Assembly (NCBI RefSeq): GCF_001922345.1
Contig: NZ_CP018811.1
Coordinates: 4,419,386 to 4,483,385 of the forward strand
Origin: Paraburkholderia sp. SOS3
GTDB lineage: Bacteria > Pseudomonadota > Gammaproteobacteria > Burkholderiales > Burkholderiaceae
Direction of reading: 5' to 3'
Length of the DNA stretch: 64,000 nucleotides
In this document: positions 1 to 8,338 of the stretch, piece by piece
How positions within the stretch are numbered: the stretch's first letter is position 1
How the letters are laid out: each line of letters starts with the position of its first letter
The notes under the pieces: generated by a model
The model's input: only the letters and a program-made list of their open reading frames with translations
Told to the model about the DNA's origin: nothing
The model's database searches: none
Translations under genes and position numbers: made by a program

Positions 1-602
1 ACGCGCGACGCCATCACATATTCCTTGTGCAGTTCGCCGAGCGCCGAGGCGCGCGTCAAACGCACGTAGCCCGGCAGCGCGACGATCGCGATCGCGAACA
101 TCGTGTTGAACAGGCCCGGGCCGATGATCGCGACCACGGCAACTGCAAGCAGCAGCGATGGCAACGCGAGCAGCACGTCCATCACGCGCATGATCGGCGT
201 GTCGGCCCACCTGTCGAAGAATGCGGCGACCAGGCCGAGCACGATGCCGGGAATCAGCGCGAGCACGACCGACACGCAACCGATCCAGAACGACAGCCGC
301 GCGCCGTACATGAGCCGCGAAAGAATGTCGCGGCCCGCTTCGTCGGTGCCGAGAATGAACTTCCAGTTGCCGCCGTCGAGCCACGCGGGCGGAATCTTCA
401 CAAAATCGCGGTATTGCTCGATCGGACTATGCGGCGCGATCAGCGGCGCGAAAATCGCGATGAACACCATCACGAGCACGACGATGCCGGCGCCGACCGC
501 GCCGCGATTGCGCGAGAAGTTGGCCCAGAATTCGCGGGCGGCGAGCGCGCGGCCGCTCGGCGGCGTCACCGCCTGCGGGACTGCATTTTGAAGGTCTGCC
601 AT
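1..602 (-). CDS. dppC: Dipeptide/oligopeptide ABC transporter permease DppC-like (3' end cut by window)
   Basis: Second membrane subunit of a peptide-type ABC importer. It starts at the ATG at 602 and runs off the left edge, so only about 200 N-terminal residues are present. A short cytoplasmic N-terminus precedes the first membrane helix (GIVVLVMVFIAIFAPLIAP). The family motif LGTDEAGRDILSRLMYGAR follows, typical of DppC/OppC, and then further helices. The start lies 7 bases after the stop of dppB, which indicates co-transcription. The ATP-binding subunits would be expected beyond the window. The substrate (dipeptide, oligopeptide or another SBP_bac_5 ligand) cannot be fixed from sequence. 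Confidence 0.9.
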   Translation of the reverse strand, partial: MADLQNAVPQAVTPPSGRALAAREFWANFSRNRGAVGAGIVVLVMVFIAIFAPLIAPHSPIEQYRDFVKIPPAWLDGGNWKFILGTDEAGRDILSRLMYGARLSFWIGCVSVVLALIPGIVLGLVAAFFDRWADTPIMRVMDVLLALPSLLLAVAVVAIIGPGLFNTMFAIAIVALPGYVRLTRASALGELHKEYVMASR

Positions 603-609
603 CTTGCTT

Positions 610-1623
610 TTACCTCGTATGGCGAATGCGCGGATTCAACACGCCGTACAGCAGATCGACGACGAGGTTCACCACGATAACGAGCGTGGCGATCATCAGA
701 ATCCCGCCCTGCACGACCGGATAGTCGCGCCGGCTGATCGCATCGATCAGCCACTTGCCGATGCCGGGCCACGAGAACAGCGTTTCGGTCAGCACCGCGC
801 CGGCGAGCAGCGTGCCGACCTGCAGACCGATCACGGTGACGACCGGAATCAGCGCGTTACGCAATGCGTGCACGACGATCACGCGCACCGGCGATAAGCC
901 CTTCGCGCGCGCGGTACGAATATAGTCTTCGCGCAGCACTTCGAGCATCGACGAGCGCGTCATGCGCGCGACCACCGCAAGCGGAATCGTGCCGAGCACG
1001 ATCGCGGGCAGAATCAGATGGCTGAGCGCGGAGCGGAACGAGCCCTCGTCGGTGCCCGGCAGCAGCGAGTCGATCAGCAGGAAACCTGTTACGTGCGGAA
1101 TGTCGTATTCGACTGCGATGCGGCCCGACACCGGCGTCCAGCCGAGCTTCGACGAAAACACCATGATGAGGATCAAGCCCCACCAGAAAATCGGCATCGA
1201 GTAACCGGCCAGCGCGGTGCCCATCACGCCATGATCGACGGCGGTGCCGCGCTTGAGCGCGGCGAACACGCCGGCCGGCAAACCGACCACGAGCGCGAAC
1301 AGCATCGCGCAGATCGACAGTTCGACCGTCGCTGGAAAGCGCGCCAGAAACTCGTCCATCACGCTCGTGTTCGTGATGATCGACGTACCGAGATTGCCGG
1401 ACAGCGCGCGTCCGACGTAGTGCAGATATTGAAGCGGCAACGGCTCGTCGAGACCGAGCCGGTGAAGCGCCGCCGCATGCAGTGCCGGGTCGACGCCGCG
1501 CTCGCCCATCATCACTTCGATCGGGTCGCCTGGAATCAGGTGGATAAGCGCGAACGCAAGGATCGTAATTCCGATGAAAGTCGGTATCACCATCCCGATG
1601 CGGCGCAAAACGAATCGGAACAT
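610..1623 (-). CDS. dppB: Dipeptide/oligopeptide ABC transporter permease DppB-like
   Basis: Inner-membrane permease of 337 residues, the normal length for DppB. It has an N-terminal helix followed by the diagnostic LIHLIPGDPI motif and a periplasmic segment. The rest is the BPD_transp_1 domain, with a cytoplasmic EAA-type loop (RTARAKGLSPVRVIVVHAL) at about residue 240 that would contact the ATPase. It lies between the binding-protein gene and dppC on the same strand. The 158-base spacer from dppA holds a hairpin, which probably lowers permease expression relative to the binding protein. The substrate class is inferred from family only. Confidence 0.92.
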   Translation of the reverse strand: MFRFVLRRIGMVIPTFIGITILAFALIHLIPGDPIEVMMGERGVDPALHAAALHRLGLDEPLPLQYLHYVGRALSGNLGTSIITNTSVMDEFLARFPATVELSICAMLFALVVGLPAGVFAALKRGTAVDHGVMGTALAGYSMPIFWWGLILIMVFSSKLGWTPVSGRIAVEYDIPHVTGFLLIDSLLPGTDEGSFRSALSHLILPAIVLGTIPLAVVARMTRSSMLEVLREDYIRTARAKGLSPVRVIVVHALRNALIPVVTVIGLQVGTLLAGAVLTETLFSWPGIGKWLIDAISRRDYPVVQGGILMIATLVIVVNLVVDLLYGVLNPRIRHTR

Positions 1624-1650
1624 GGATCGTCCCTATGGTATGGATGGGGA

Positions 1651-1691
1651 AAAATGCAACCGGCGACAAGGGCTCGTGACCCCGTCGCCGG
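1651..1691 (-). terminator. Hairpin with T-tract between dppA and dppB (partial terminator or mRNA-stabilising stem)
   Basis: The arms CCGGCGAC (1660-1667) and GTCGCCGG (1684-1691) pair perfectly, with a further AGGG/CCCC-like extension inside. Read on the minus strand, the stem is followed by TTGCATTTTTCC. It lies just downstream of dppA and upstream of dppB, where binding-protein operons often carry an attenuating stem so that the periplasmic protein is made in excess. Function is inferred. Confidence 0.55.
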
Positions 1692-1781
1692 ACAGTTTCG
1701 ACCAGTCTTCTTAACCGTGCGAAAAACTTACCGCGGGGCGTGATGCATATCGCCCGCCGCCGCGTGCCACGACGTGCCGCC

Positions 1782-3413
1782 TTACTGCATGCCGACGCCG
1801 TCGAAACGCAGGTAACCGAGCGATTCGATGCGCATGTCGGTGACCTTCTTGCTCATCGGCTGATAGACAGTCGAGTGTGCGATCGGCGAGAACGGCAGTT
1901 GTTCCGCAAAGATCTGCTGCGCCTGCACATAAAACTTCGTGCGCGCGTCCTGACCGTTGGTTTCGCGGCCCTTCTTCACGAGGTCGTCGAAGGGCTTGTA
2001 ACACCACTTCGAGAAGTTATTGCCATTCACCGCGTCGCAGCCGAGCAGCGTGCCGAGCCAGTTGTCCGGATCGCCGTTGTCGCCGGTCCAGCCGATCAGC
2101 ATCGTATCGTCTTCGCCCGCGTGCGCGCGCTTGATGTACTCGCCCCACTCGTACGTGACGATCTTCGCCTTCACGCCGATCTTCGCCCAGTCGGCCTGAA
2201 TCATTTCGGCCATCAGCTTGCCGTTCGGGTTGTACGGACGCTGCACCGGCATGGCCCACAGCGTGATCTCGAAGCCGTTCGGGAAACCGGCCTTCGCGAG
2301 CAGCGCCTTCGCCTTGTCCGGATCGTACGAAGCAGCCTTCAGCGATTTGTCGTACGACCATTGCGTCGGCGGCATCGGGTTCGTCGCGAGCTGGCCCGCG
2401 CCCTGATACACGGAATCGACGATCGCTTTCTTGTTGATCGCCATGTCGAGCGCTTCGCGCACTTCGAGCTTGTCGAGCGGCTTGTGCGTGACGTTATACG
2501 CAAGGTAGCCGAGGTTGAAGCCCGCTTGCGACGGCATCGCGATGTTGTTGTCGGCCTTCAGCGGCGCGATATCGGCAGGACGCGGGTAGCTCATCACCTG
2601 GCATTCGCCGGCCTTCAGTTTCTGCACGCGCACGCCCGCATCGGGCGTGATCGAGAAGATCAGCTTCGAGACCTTGACCGTGTTCGGCTTCCAGTAATCA
2701 GGATTGCCGTCGAAGCGGATCGTCGCGTCCTTCGTGTAGCTCTTGAAGATGAACGGACCCGTGCCGACCGGCTTCTGGTTGATGTCGGCGGCCTTGCCTT
2801 CCTTCAACAGCTGGTCCGCGTATTCGGCCGACAGGATCGACGCGTATTCCATCGCGAGATTCTGGATGAACGGCGCGTTCACTTCGGCGAGCGTGAATTT
2901 CACCGTGTATGGGTCGACCTTTTCGACCTTCGTGATCAGCTTGTCGAGGCCCATGTCGCTGAAGTACGGGAACTGCACCGGGTAGGCCTTGCGGAACGGC
3001 TGATTCGGATCGAGCATGCGCTCGAACGTGAAGATCACGTCGTCCGCGTTGAACTCGCGCGTCGGCTTGAAAAACGAAGTGGTCTGGAATTTGACGCCGT
3101 GACGCAGATGGAACGTATACGTTTTGCCGTCCGGCGACACGTCCCACTTTTCGGCGAGGCCCGGTTCGACCTTCGTGCCGCCGCGTTCGAATTCGACAAG
3201 ACGGTTATAAACCGTGAACGTATTCGCGGTGAAGTCCACGCCCGTCGTGTATTGCGCTGGATCGAAACCCGCGGGGCTGCCTTCTGAGCAGTAGACGAGG
3301 GTTTTATTCGGGATGTCGGCGGCATTCGCCAGTTGCGTGCCCGCCATCGTCACCGCTGCGGCCGCGCTCAGCATCGTGAGCCGGAGCGCGCGCAACAGTC
3401 TGTTTTGGTTCAT
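1782..3413 (-). CDS. dppA: Periplasmic substrate-binding protein of a dipeptide-type ABC transporter
   Basis: SBP_bac_5 family protein of 543 residues that captures the ligand in the periplasm and delivers it to DppBC. The N-terminus is a Sec signal peptide (basic MNQNRLLRALR, then a hydrophobic stretch ending ANA before ADIPNKTLVYCSEG). The segment SEGSPAGFDPAQYTTG is typical of DppA relatives. An in-frame ATG lies nine codons upstream, but the start at 3413 is preceded by a strong GGAGGAAAC ribosome site and gives a proper signal peptide, so it is preferred. It is first gene of the operon with dppB and dppC. Specificity is not determinable here. Confidence 0.93.
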   Translation of the reverse strand: MNQNRLLRALRLTMLSAAAAVTMAGTQLANAADIPNKTLVYCSEGSPAGFDPAQYTTGVDFTANTFTVYNRLVEFERGGTKVEPGLAEKWDVSPDGKTYTFHLRHGVKFQTTSFFKPTREFNADDVIFTFERMLDPNQPFRKAYPVQFPYFSDMGLDKLITKVEKVDPYTVKFTLAEVNAPFIQNLAMEYASILSAEYADQLLKEGKAADINQKPVGTGPFIFKSYTKDATIRFDGNPDYWKPNTVKVSKLIFSITPDAGVRVQKLKAGECQVMSYPRPADIAPLKADNNIAMPSQAGFNLGYLAYNVTHKPLDKLEVREALDMAINKKAIVDSVYQGAGQLATNPMPPTQWSYDKSLKAASYDPDKAKALLAKAGFPNGFEITLWAMPVQRPYNPNGKLMAEMIQADWAKIGVKAKIVTYEWGEYIKRAHAGEDDTMLIGWTGDNGDPDNWLGTLLGCDAVNGNNFSKWCYKPFDDLVKKGRETNGQDARTKFYVQAQQIFAEQLPFSPIAHSTVYQPMSKKVTDMRIESLGYLRFDGVGMQ

Positions 3414-3578
3414 GTTTCCTCCAGATTTGTAACCGGTCAAAACCAGCGTAGCGCGATATTACTGAGCTTTACCGGCCCTCACAAGCGGACAAAATCCGGT
3501 GGCGCAAACGTTCAAACATGTATATGGGAATCGGGCGCGGGCGCCCTCGATTGGCCTGATCAACCGCTTTGTGCCGCA

Positions 3579-3610
3579 AAACGTCTTGCGCAAGATCGCG
3601 CAAGACGTTT
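3579..3610 (-). terminator. Perfect 13-bp inverted repeat, probable terminator of the metF operon
   Basis: The arms AAACGTCTTGCGC (3579-3591) and GCGCAAGACGTTT (3598-3610) are perfectly complementary around a 6-base loop. On the minus strand the stem ends in TTTT and lies about 95 bases past the metF stop. It is the only strong stem in the 291-base spacer before dppA. A protein-binding operator for the neighbouring promoter cannot be excluded. Confidence 0.6.
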
Positions 3611-3704
3611 CGATCGCAGTATGAGCTATGCGCGGCGGGTTATAACCGGCGTGCAGGTCGTGACCGTGCGTCCCGACCGTGTGCGTGCGGGCCGTGTGTC
3701 CGGC

Positions 3705-4535
3705 CTACAGACCGAGCCGCTCGCAGATCGTTCTGGTCGACGCAGCGGCGTTGAGCGTATAGAAATGCAGGCCCGGCACACCCGCATCGACGAGCCGCTG
3801 GCACAGCCCGGTCACCACATCGAGTCCGAACGCGCGAATCGCGTCGCGGTCGTCGCCGAAACTCTCGAGCCGCCGCGCGATCCAGCGCGGCACTTCGGCG
3901 CCGCACATTTCGGAAAAGCGCATCAGCTGCGAGTAGTTCGTGATCGGCATGATGCCAGGCACGATCGGCACATCGACACCGAGCTTGCGCGCATCGTCGA
4001 CGAACTGGAAGTACGCGTCCGCATTGAAGAAGTACTGCGTGATCGCGGAGTTCGCGCCGGCCTTCACCTTGCGCGCGAAATTCTCGAGATCGTGCCGCGG
4101 CGTGCGCGACTGCGGATGGTATTCCGGATACGCGGCGACTTCGATATGAAACCAGTCGCCGGACTCGGCGCGGATAAAGCTGACGAGTTCCGACGCATAG
4201 CGCAGTTCGCCGACCGCGCCCATGCCCGACGGCAGATCGCCGCGCAACGCGACGATATGGCGAATGCCATGCGAGCGGTACTCGCCGAGAATGCGCCGCA
4301 GGTCGTCTTTCGACGAGCCGATGCACGACAGATGCGGCGCCGCTTCGAGGCCGCCCTTCGACATGTCGAGGACGGTATCGAGCGTGCCTTGCTGCGTCGA
4401 GCCGCCCGCGCCGAATGTGACCGACACAAACTTCGGCTTGAGCGCAAGCAGCTGCTCGCGTGTCGCGCGCAGCTTCTCGACGCCTTCCGGCGTTTTAGGC
4501 GGGAAGAATTCGAATGAAAGTTCGATAGGGTTCAT
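3705..4535 (-). CDS. metF: 5,10-methylenetetrahydrofolate reductase
   Basis: FAD-dependent enzyme reducing 5,10-methylene-THF to 5-methyl-THF, the methyl donor for methionine synthesis. It has 276 residues, normal for bacterial MetF. Visible motifs are LSFEFFPPKT at the N-terminus, VTFGAGGSTQQGT, the folate/FAD region ITQYFFNADAYFQF, and VPGIMPITNYSQL. The start at 4535 gives MNPIELSFEFF; a longer reading from 4562 adds nine residues that do not look family-like. It is last in the block ahcY - membrane protein - metF, so it probably shares the SAH-responsive leader of ahcY. Confidence 0.95.
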   Translation of the reverse strand: MNPIELSFEFFPPKTPEGVEKLRATREQLLALKPKFVSVTFGAGGSTQQGTLDTVLDMSKGGLEAAPHLSCIGSSKDDLRRILGEYRSHGIRHIVALRGDLPSGMGAVGELRYASELVSFIRAESGDWFHIEVAAYPEYHPQSRTPRHDLENFARKVKAGANSAITQYFFNADAYFQFVDDARKLGVDVPIVPGIMPITNYSQLMRFSEMCGAEVPRWIARRLESFGDDRDAIRAFGLDVVTGLCQRLVDAGVPGLHFYTLNAAASTRTICERLGL

Positions 4536-4610
4536 GGTCCGGATCAGAATCCGATAGGCCATCGCAGAATGCCCGCCGCGCGCCGCAAATTGCGCCTCGC
4601 GTGGCGACAG

Positions 4611-4964
4611 CTAGCCGAAACTGCGATTGCCGAAAATAAGCGCGGACAGCAGCCACGAAACGATGCTGTACAGAATCGAGCCGAAGAACGCCGACCAGAA
4701 ACCCGACACTTCGAAGCCCTTCAGCAGCGACGCGCACAGCCAGAAACACAGTGCGTTGACGACGAGAATGAAGAGTCCGAGCGTGAGTATCGTGACCGGC
4801 AACGTCAGCAGGATCAGCACGGGCCGCAACACCGTGTTGATGAGCCCGAGCACGAGCGCGACGATCAGCGCCGTACCGAAGCTGCGGATGTGGATCGACG
4901 GCACGAGGTACGTGATGATCAACAATGCGAGCGCATTGATCAGCCAGGTCAACAGCACGGTCAT
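4611..4964 (-). CDS. Small membrane protein, YvlD/phage-holin-4 family
   Basis: Integral membrane protein of 117 residues with four predicted helices (MTVLLTWLINALALLIITYL, TALIVALVLGLINTVLRPVL, LPVTILTLGLFILVVNALCF and a C-terminal helix). The central NTVLRPVLILLTLPVTILT is characteristic of the YvlD family, which databases label phage holin family although it is a chromosomal gene. No biochemical role is established. It lies 103 bases after ahcY and 75 bases before metF on the same strand, a conserved position in Burkholderiales, and is probably co-transcribed. Confidence 0.85.
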   Translation of the reverse strand: MTVLLTWLINALALLIITYLVPSIHIRSFGTALIVALVLGLINTVLRPVLILLTLPVTILTLGLFILVVNALCFWLCASLLKGFEVSGFWSAFFGSILYSIVSWLLSALIFGNRSFG

Positions 4965-5067
4965 CGAAGGCTCCTTATGTTCACATTGTGCTCACGGTCC
5001 GCATTGAACACGAATGCGCGCGGTGCGTGCCATGCATCTGGCGCATCACGCGCAATCGGCAACGTGC

Positions 5068-6489
5068 CTAGTAGCGGTAGTGGTTCGGCTTGAACGGACC
5101 GTTCCTGTCGACGCCGATATAGCTCGCCTGATCCGTCGACAGCACGGTCAGGTTCGCACCGATGCGCGCGAGGTGCAGGCGCGCGACCTTCTCGTCGAGC
5201 TGCTTCGGCAGTACATAGACCTTGTTCTCGTACTGGTTGCCTTGCGTGAACAGTTCGATCTGCGCGAGCGTCTGGTTCGTGAACGAGTTCGACATCACGA
5301 ACGACGGGTGGCCCGTGGCGCAGCCGAGGTTCACGAGGCGGCCTTCGGCCAGCAGGATCACGCGCTTGCCGTCCGGGAAAATGATGTGGTCGACTTGCGG
5401 CTTGATGTTTTCCCACTGGTACTGGCGCGTCGAAGCGACGTCGATTTCCGAATCGAAGTGGCCGATGTTGCAGACGATCGCGTTGTGGCGCATCGCCTTC
5501 ATGTGATCGTGGTTGATCACATGGTAGTTGCCGGTGGCCGTCACGAAAATGTCGGCCTTGTCGGCCGCGTATTCCATCGTCACGACGCGGTAGCCTTCCA
5601 TCGCCGCCTGCAGCGCGCAGATCGGATCGATTTCGGTCACCCACACGGTCGCGCCGAGGCCGCGCAGCGATTGCGCGCAACCCTTGCCCACGTCGCCGTA
5701 ACCGGCCACCACGGCGATCTTGCCGGCGATCATCACGTCGGTGGCGCGCTTGATGCCGTCGACGAGCGACTCGCGGCAGCCGTACAGGTTGTCGAATTTC
5801 GACTTCGTCACCGAGTCGTTCACGTTGATCGCGGGGAACGGCAGACGGCCTTCCTTTTCCATCTGGTACAGACGGTGCACGCCGGTCGTGGTTTCTTCGG
5901 TCACGCCCTTGATGTGCGCGAGGCGCTTCGAATACCAGGTCGCGTCCACGTCGAGATGCTGTGCGATCGACTTGAACAGCGCGGTTTCTTCTTCGTTGGT
6001 CGGCTTGGCGATCACCGAGCGGTCCTTCTCGGCCTTCGAGCCGAGAATGAGCAGCAGCGTTGCATCGCCGCCGTCATCGAGGATCATGTTCGCGAACTGA
6101 CCGTTCGGCCATTCGAAGATGCGGTGCGTGAATTGCCAGTATTCGTCGAGCGATTCGCCCTTGAATGCGAACACCGGCGTGCCGCCTTCGGCGATCGCGG
6201 CAGCGGCGTGGTCCTGCGTCGAGAAGATGTTGCACGATGCCCAGCGCACGTCGGCGCCGAGCGCCTTCAGCGTCTCGATCAGCACGCCGGTCTGGATCGT
6301 CATGTGCAGCGAGCCCGCGATGCGCGCGCCTTTCAACGGCTGCTGCGTCTTGTACTCGTCGCGGATCTGCACGAGGCCCGGCATCTCCGTTTCGGCGATG
6401 TTCAGTTCCTTGCGGCCCCAGCCTGCGAGCGCGAGGTCTGCGACGACGAAATCTTTCGAGTCTTTGGAATCGTAAACTGCGGCGTTCAT
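5068..6489 (-). CDS. ahcY: Adenosylhomocysteinase (SAH hydrolase)
   Basis: Cytosolic NAD-dependent enzyme that splits S-adenosylhomocysteine into adenosine and homocysteine, removing the inhibitory product of methyltransferases. It has 473 residues. Visible features are the NAD-binding loop [15 protein letters not shown], the segment [13 protein letters not shown], the substrate region [20 protein letters not shown], and the C-terminal PFKPNHYRY typical of the family. The start at 6489 ([14 protein letters not shown]) follows an AGGAGGGCG ribosome site; upstream in-frame codons are untranslated leader. That leader folds as an SAH riboswitch. First gene of the ahcY - yvlD-like - metF block. 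Confidence 0.97.
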   Translation of the reverse strand: MNAAVYDSKDSKDFVVADLALAGWGRKELNIAETEMPGLVQIRDEYKTQQPLKGARIAGSLHMTIQTGVLIETLKALGADVRWASCNIFSTQDHAAAAIAEGGTPVFAFKGESLDEYWQFTHRIFEWPNGQFANMILDDGGDATLLLILGSKAEKDRSVIAKPTNEEETALFKSIAQHLDVDATWYSKRLAHIKGVTEETTTGVHRLYQMEKEGRLPFPAINVNDSVTKSKFDNLYGCRESLVDGIKRATDVMIAGKIAVVAGYGDVGKGCAQSLRGLGATVWVTEIDPICALQAAMEGYRVVTMEYAADKADIFVTATGNYHVINHDHMKAMRHNAIVCNIGHFDSEIDVASTRQYQWENIKPQVDHIIFPDGKRVILLAEGRLVNLGCATGHPSFVMSNSFTNQTLAQIELFTQGNQYENKVYVLPKQLDEKVARLHLARIGANLTVLSTDQASYIGVDRNGPFKPNHYRY

Positions 6490-6522
6490 CACGCCCTCCT
6501 TTCTAAGAAAATTAGAAGATTG

Positions 6523-6630
6523 ACGTGAGCGCCGTTCGATACGAAGAGCAAACGCTTGATGCACTGACTCTTCGAATTGACCACCTTCGAGCCTGGCGGG
6601 CGGGAACCCGTCGCAACGCTCCTCGAAGGC
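6523..6630 (-). promoter_or_regulatory. SAH riboswitch in the ahcY leader
   Basis: The minus-strand leader of ahcY matches the known SAH riboswitch layout. P1 forms between CCTTCGAG (6622-6629) and CTCGAAGG (6584-6591). The conserved GAGGAGCG and GCCAGGCTCG segments flank the core. The 3' segment GGCGCTCACG supplies CGCTC (6527-6531), which pairs with GAGCG (6618-6622) as the pseudoknot. A long optional stem (TTCGAAGAG with CTCTTCGTATCGAA) lies between. SAH binding is known to raise downstream expression in this class. A TACAAT -10-like hexamer lies just upstream (6639-6644). Confidence 0.92.
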
Positions 6631-6780
6631 GAGCGCAGATTGTAGCAAATCAGGATGGCGCGTGCGACCCGCATTTACCGTGATAGGGCCCGATGAACGC
6701 GCGCTGCAACGCGCCTCGCGGCCGCATGTTCGAAGCGTTCGCGCCGCGCGCTGTGTCACGCGCTGTGTCACGCGTTACCG

Positions 6781-6858
6781 CTCACGCATCGCCCGCACGC
6801 ATCGCCCTCACGCATCGCCCTCACGCATCGCCCGCACGCATCGCCCTCACGCATCGCT
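6781..6858. repeat. Six tandem copies of a 13-bp unit
   Basis: Exactly six head-to-tail units of CTCACGCATCGCC or the variant CGCACGCATCGCC fill 78 bases, ending one base before the lrgB stop codon. A short duplication of CGCGCTGTGTCA lies just to the left at about 6748-6772. The units alternate between CT and CG at their first two bases. This looks like a slippage-type minisatellite at the 3' end of lrgB; no function is evident. Confidence 0.9.
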
Positions 6859-6859
6859 C

Positions 6860-7612
6860 TTAGACGGGCAGCATGCCGAGCAACGGCGCAAGCAGCACCA
6901 TCACGACGCCGGCGATCATCATCGTGAGACTCGCGACGACACCTTCCTCGCTGCCGAGCTCGCGCGCCTTCGCAGTGCCGACGCCGTGCGCGGCCGCACC
7001 GAACAGCGCGCCGCGCGCGAGGCGCGAGCGCAGCGGCAGCAGCGCAAGCACGAGTTCGCCGAAGATCATGCCGCACACGCCCGTTGCGATCACGAACAGC
7101 GCGGTCAGGTCTTTCGGCGCGTGAATCCTGTCGCTGACGGCAAGCGCGAACGGCGTCGAGATGGAACGCGTCATCAGACTGCGCTGCAATTCGGGCGACA
7201 GGTGCAGCAGTTTCGCGAGCGCAAGCGAGCCGCCCACCGCGACGACGATGCCGACCACCACCCCCACTGCGAGCGAAATCCAGTGCCGCTTCATCAGGTC
7301 GCGATACTCGTAGATCGGCACGGCGAACGCGACGGTCGCGGGGCCGAGCAGCCACATGAGCCAGCGCGTGTCCTGGAAGTAAACGCGATACGGAATATGC
7401 GCGAACGCGACGATCGCCACGAGCACGATCGGCACCGCGACAAGCGGCGTGAACCACATCGTCTTCACGCGCGCGTAGAGCATCTTCGACGCGAAGTAGA
7501 GCGCGACTGTCAGCACGAGACACGCGGCGGCAATCGCGCGCGACGCGTCGTCGGCGCGAAGGAACGTGAAAAACGGGGACGCTAAAAGCGTGGACGCGGA
7601 CAGTGCGGTCAT
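6860..7612 (-). CDS. lrgB: LrgB/CidB family membrane protein
   Basis: Polytopic inner-membrane protein of 250 residues, normal for LrgB. Several hydrophobic helices are visible, with the family segments WLLGPATVAFAVPIYEYRD and TRSISTPFALAVSDRI and the small-residue helix AAAHGVGTAKARELGSEEG. LrgB works with the LrgA partner; the pair has been linked to murein hydrolase control and to export or uptake of small metabolites such as pyruvate. It lies 46 bases after lrgA in the same direction. The stop codon abuts a tandem repeat. Confidence 0.9.
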   Translation of the reverse strand: MTALSASTLLASPFFTFLRADDASRAIAAACLVLTVALYFASKMLYARVKTMWFTPLVAVPIVLVAIVAFAHIPYRVYFQDTRWLMWLLGPATVAFAVPIYEYRDLMKRHWISLAVGVVVGIVVAVGGSLALAKLLHLSPELQRSLMTRSISTPFALAVSDRIHAPKDLTALFVIATGVCGMIFGELVLALLPLRSRLARGALFGAAAHGVGTAKARELGSEEGVVASLTMMIAGVVMVLLAPLLGMLPV

Positions 7613-7658
7613 GGCGAGGCCGTAGCGTTAGCGTTTGACTCGACGCGCGAAGCGGCCT

Positions 7659-8135
7659 TCAGCCGCGACCGGCGCGGCCCGATCCAGCCGCTTCGACCGG
7701 CACGCGACGCAGCGCGAGCCGGCGCTCGAAACGCGATGCCTGCTCGACCGCAAAGGCCACCGCAACCATCACCATCAGCGTGCCGCCCGCGACCACGAGC
7801 GCGAGCCGCCAACCGTCCTCGCGGAACAGCCCGCCGTACTGAACCGCCGCCACGGCGGCCGGAATAAAGAACAGCAGCAGTTCCGACAGCAACCAGTCCG
7901 CGCCCGCTTTCACCCAGCGCGGCGCGATGCCGCCGCACAGCAACGCGACGAGCAGCGCGAGCAGGCCGACCACGCCGCCCGGCACCGGCAGCCCGATGCG
8001 CTTCACCGCAACGTCGGCGACGAACCAGACGCCCGCGAGCGCGAGACACTGCGCGACGATCCGTGCAGCACGCATAACCGGCTCGAGCGCGCCCGATCGC
8101 GCGCTGGCGGCAAACCTCGTAACGGACACGCTCAT
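7659..8135 (-). CDS. lrgA: LrgA/CidA family membrane protein
   Basis: Holin-like membrane protein of 158 residues with about four helices. The core segments LPVPGGVVGLLALLVAL and WLLSELLLFFIPAAVAAVQY match the LrgA/CidA family. The N-terminus from 8135 gives MSVSVTRFAAS; a later ATG at 8075 (MRAARIVAQC) is also possible, and the C-terminal tail is basic and likely cytoplasmic. It precedes lrgB and is divergent from a LysR-type gene 203 bases away, the usual arrangement of CidR-like control over this pair. Confidence 0.88.
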   Translation of the reverse strand: MSVSVTRFAASARSGALEPVMRAARIVAQCLALAGVWFVADVAVKRIGLPVPGGVVGLLALLVALLCGGIAPRWVKAGADWLLSELLLFFIPAAVAAVQYGGLFREDGWRLALVVAGGTLMVMVAVAFAVEQASRFERRLALRRVPVEAAGSGRAGRG

Positions 8136-8220
8136 CTGGCCACTCCCTGAAATTGCTTATGGTCAGCCGAGTATAGGGTTATCCCTGATATAAATATAAT
8201 GACTTACACTCATTCAAATC

Positions 8221-8235
8221 ATTCCATAATGGAAT
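8221..8235. promoter_or_regulatory. LysR-type T-N11-A palindrome between lrgA and the LysR gene
   Basis: ATTCCATAATGGAAT is a perfect dyad with 6-base arms and contains the T-N11-A pattern recognised by LysR-family regulators. It lies 86 bases from lrgA and 104 bases from the regulator, in an AT-rich stretch (TATAAATATAATGA) that could hold the promoters. It is the probable operator for the adjacent regulator. Confidence 0.6.
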
Positions 8236-8338
8236 CTTGCGGCACTGAACGAAACTGAACGGAAGTGAACTGGCACGACGCTGCGTCAGCGCCGGACCCG
8301 CGCCAGGTCGGGGCGGCATCTACAACGGGAGCCTTATC

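Noticed and set aside
4611..4964. Phage holin and hence a prophage remnant
   Set aside because: The family name is historical; the gene sits in the conserved ahcY-metF block and no other phage gene is nearby.
6781..6858. CRISPR-like array
   Set aside because: The units are contiguous 13-mers with no spacers; this is a simple tandem repeat.
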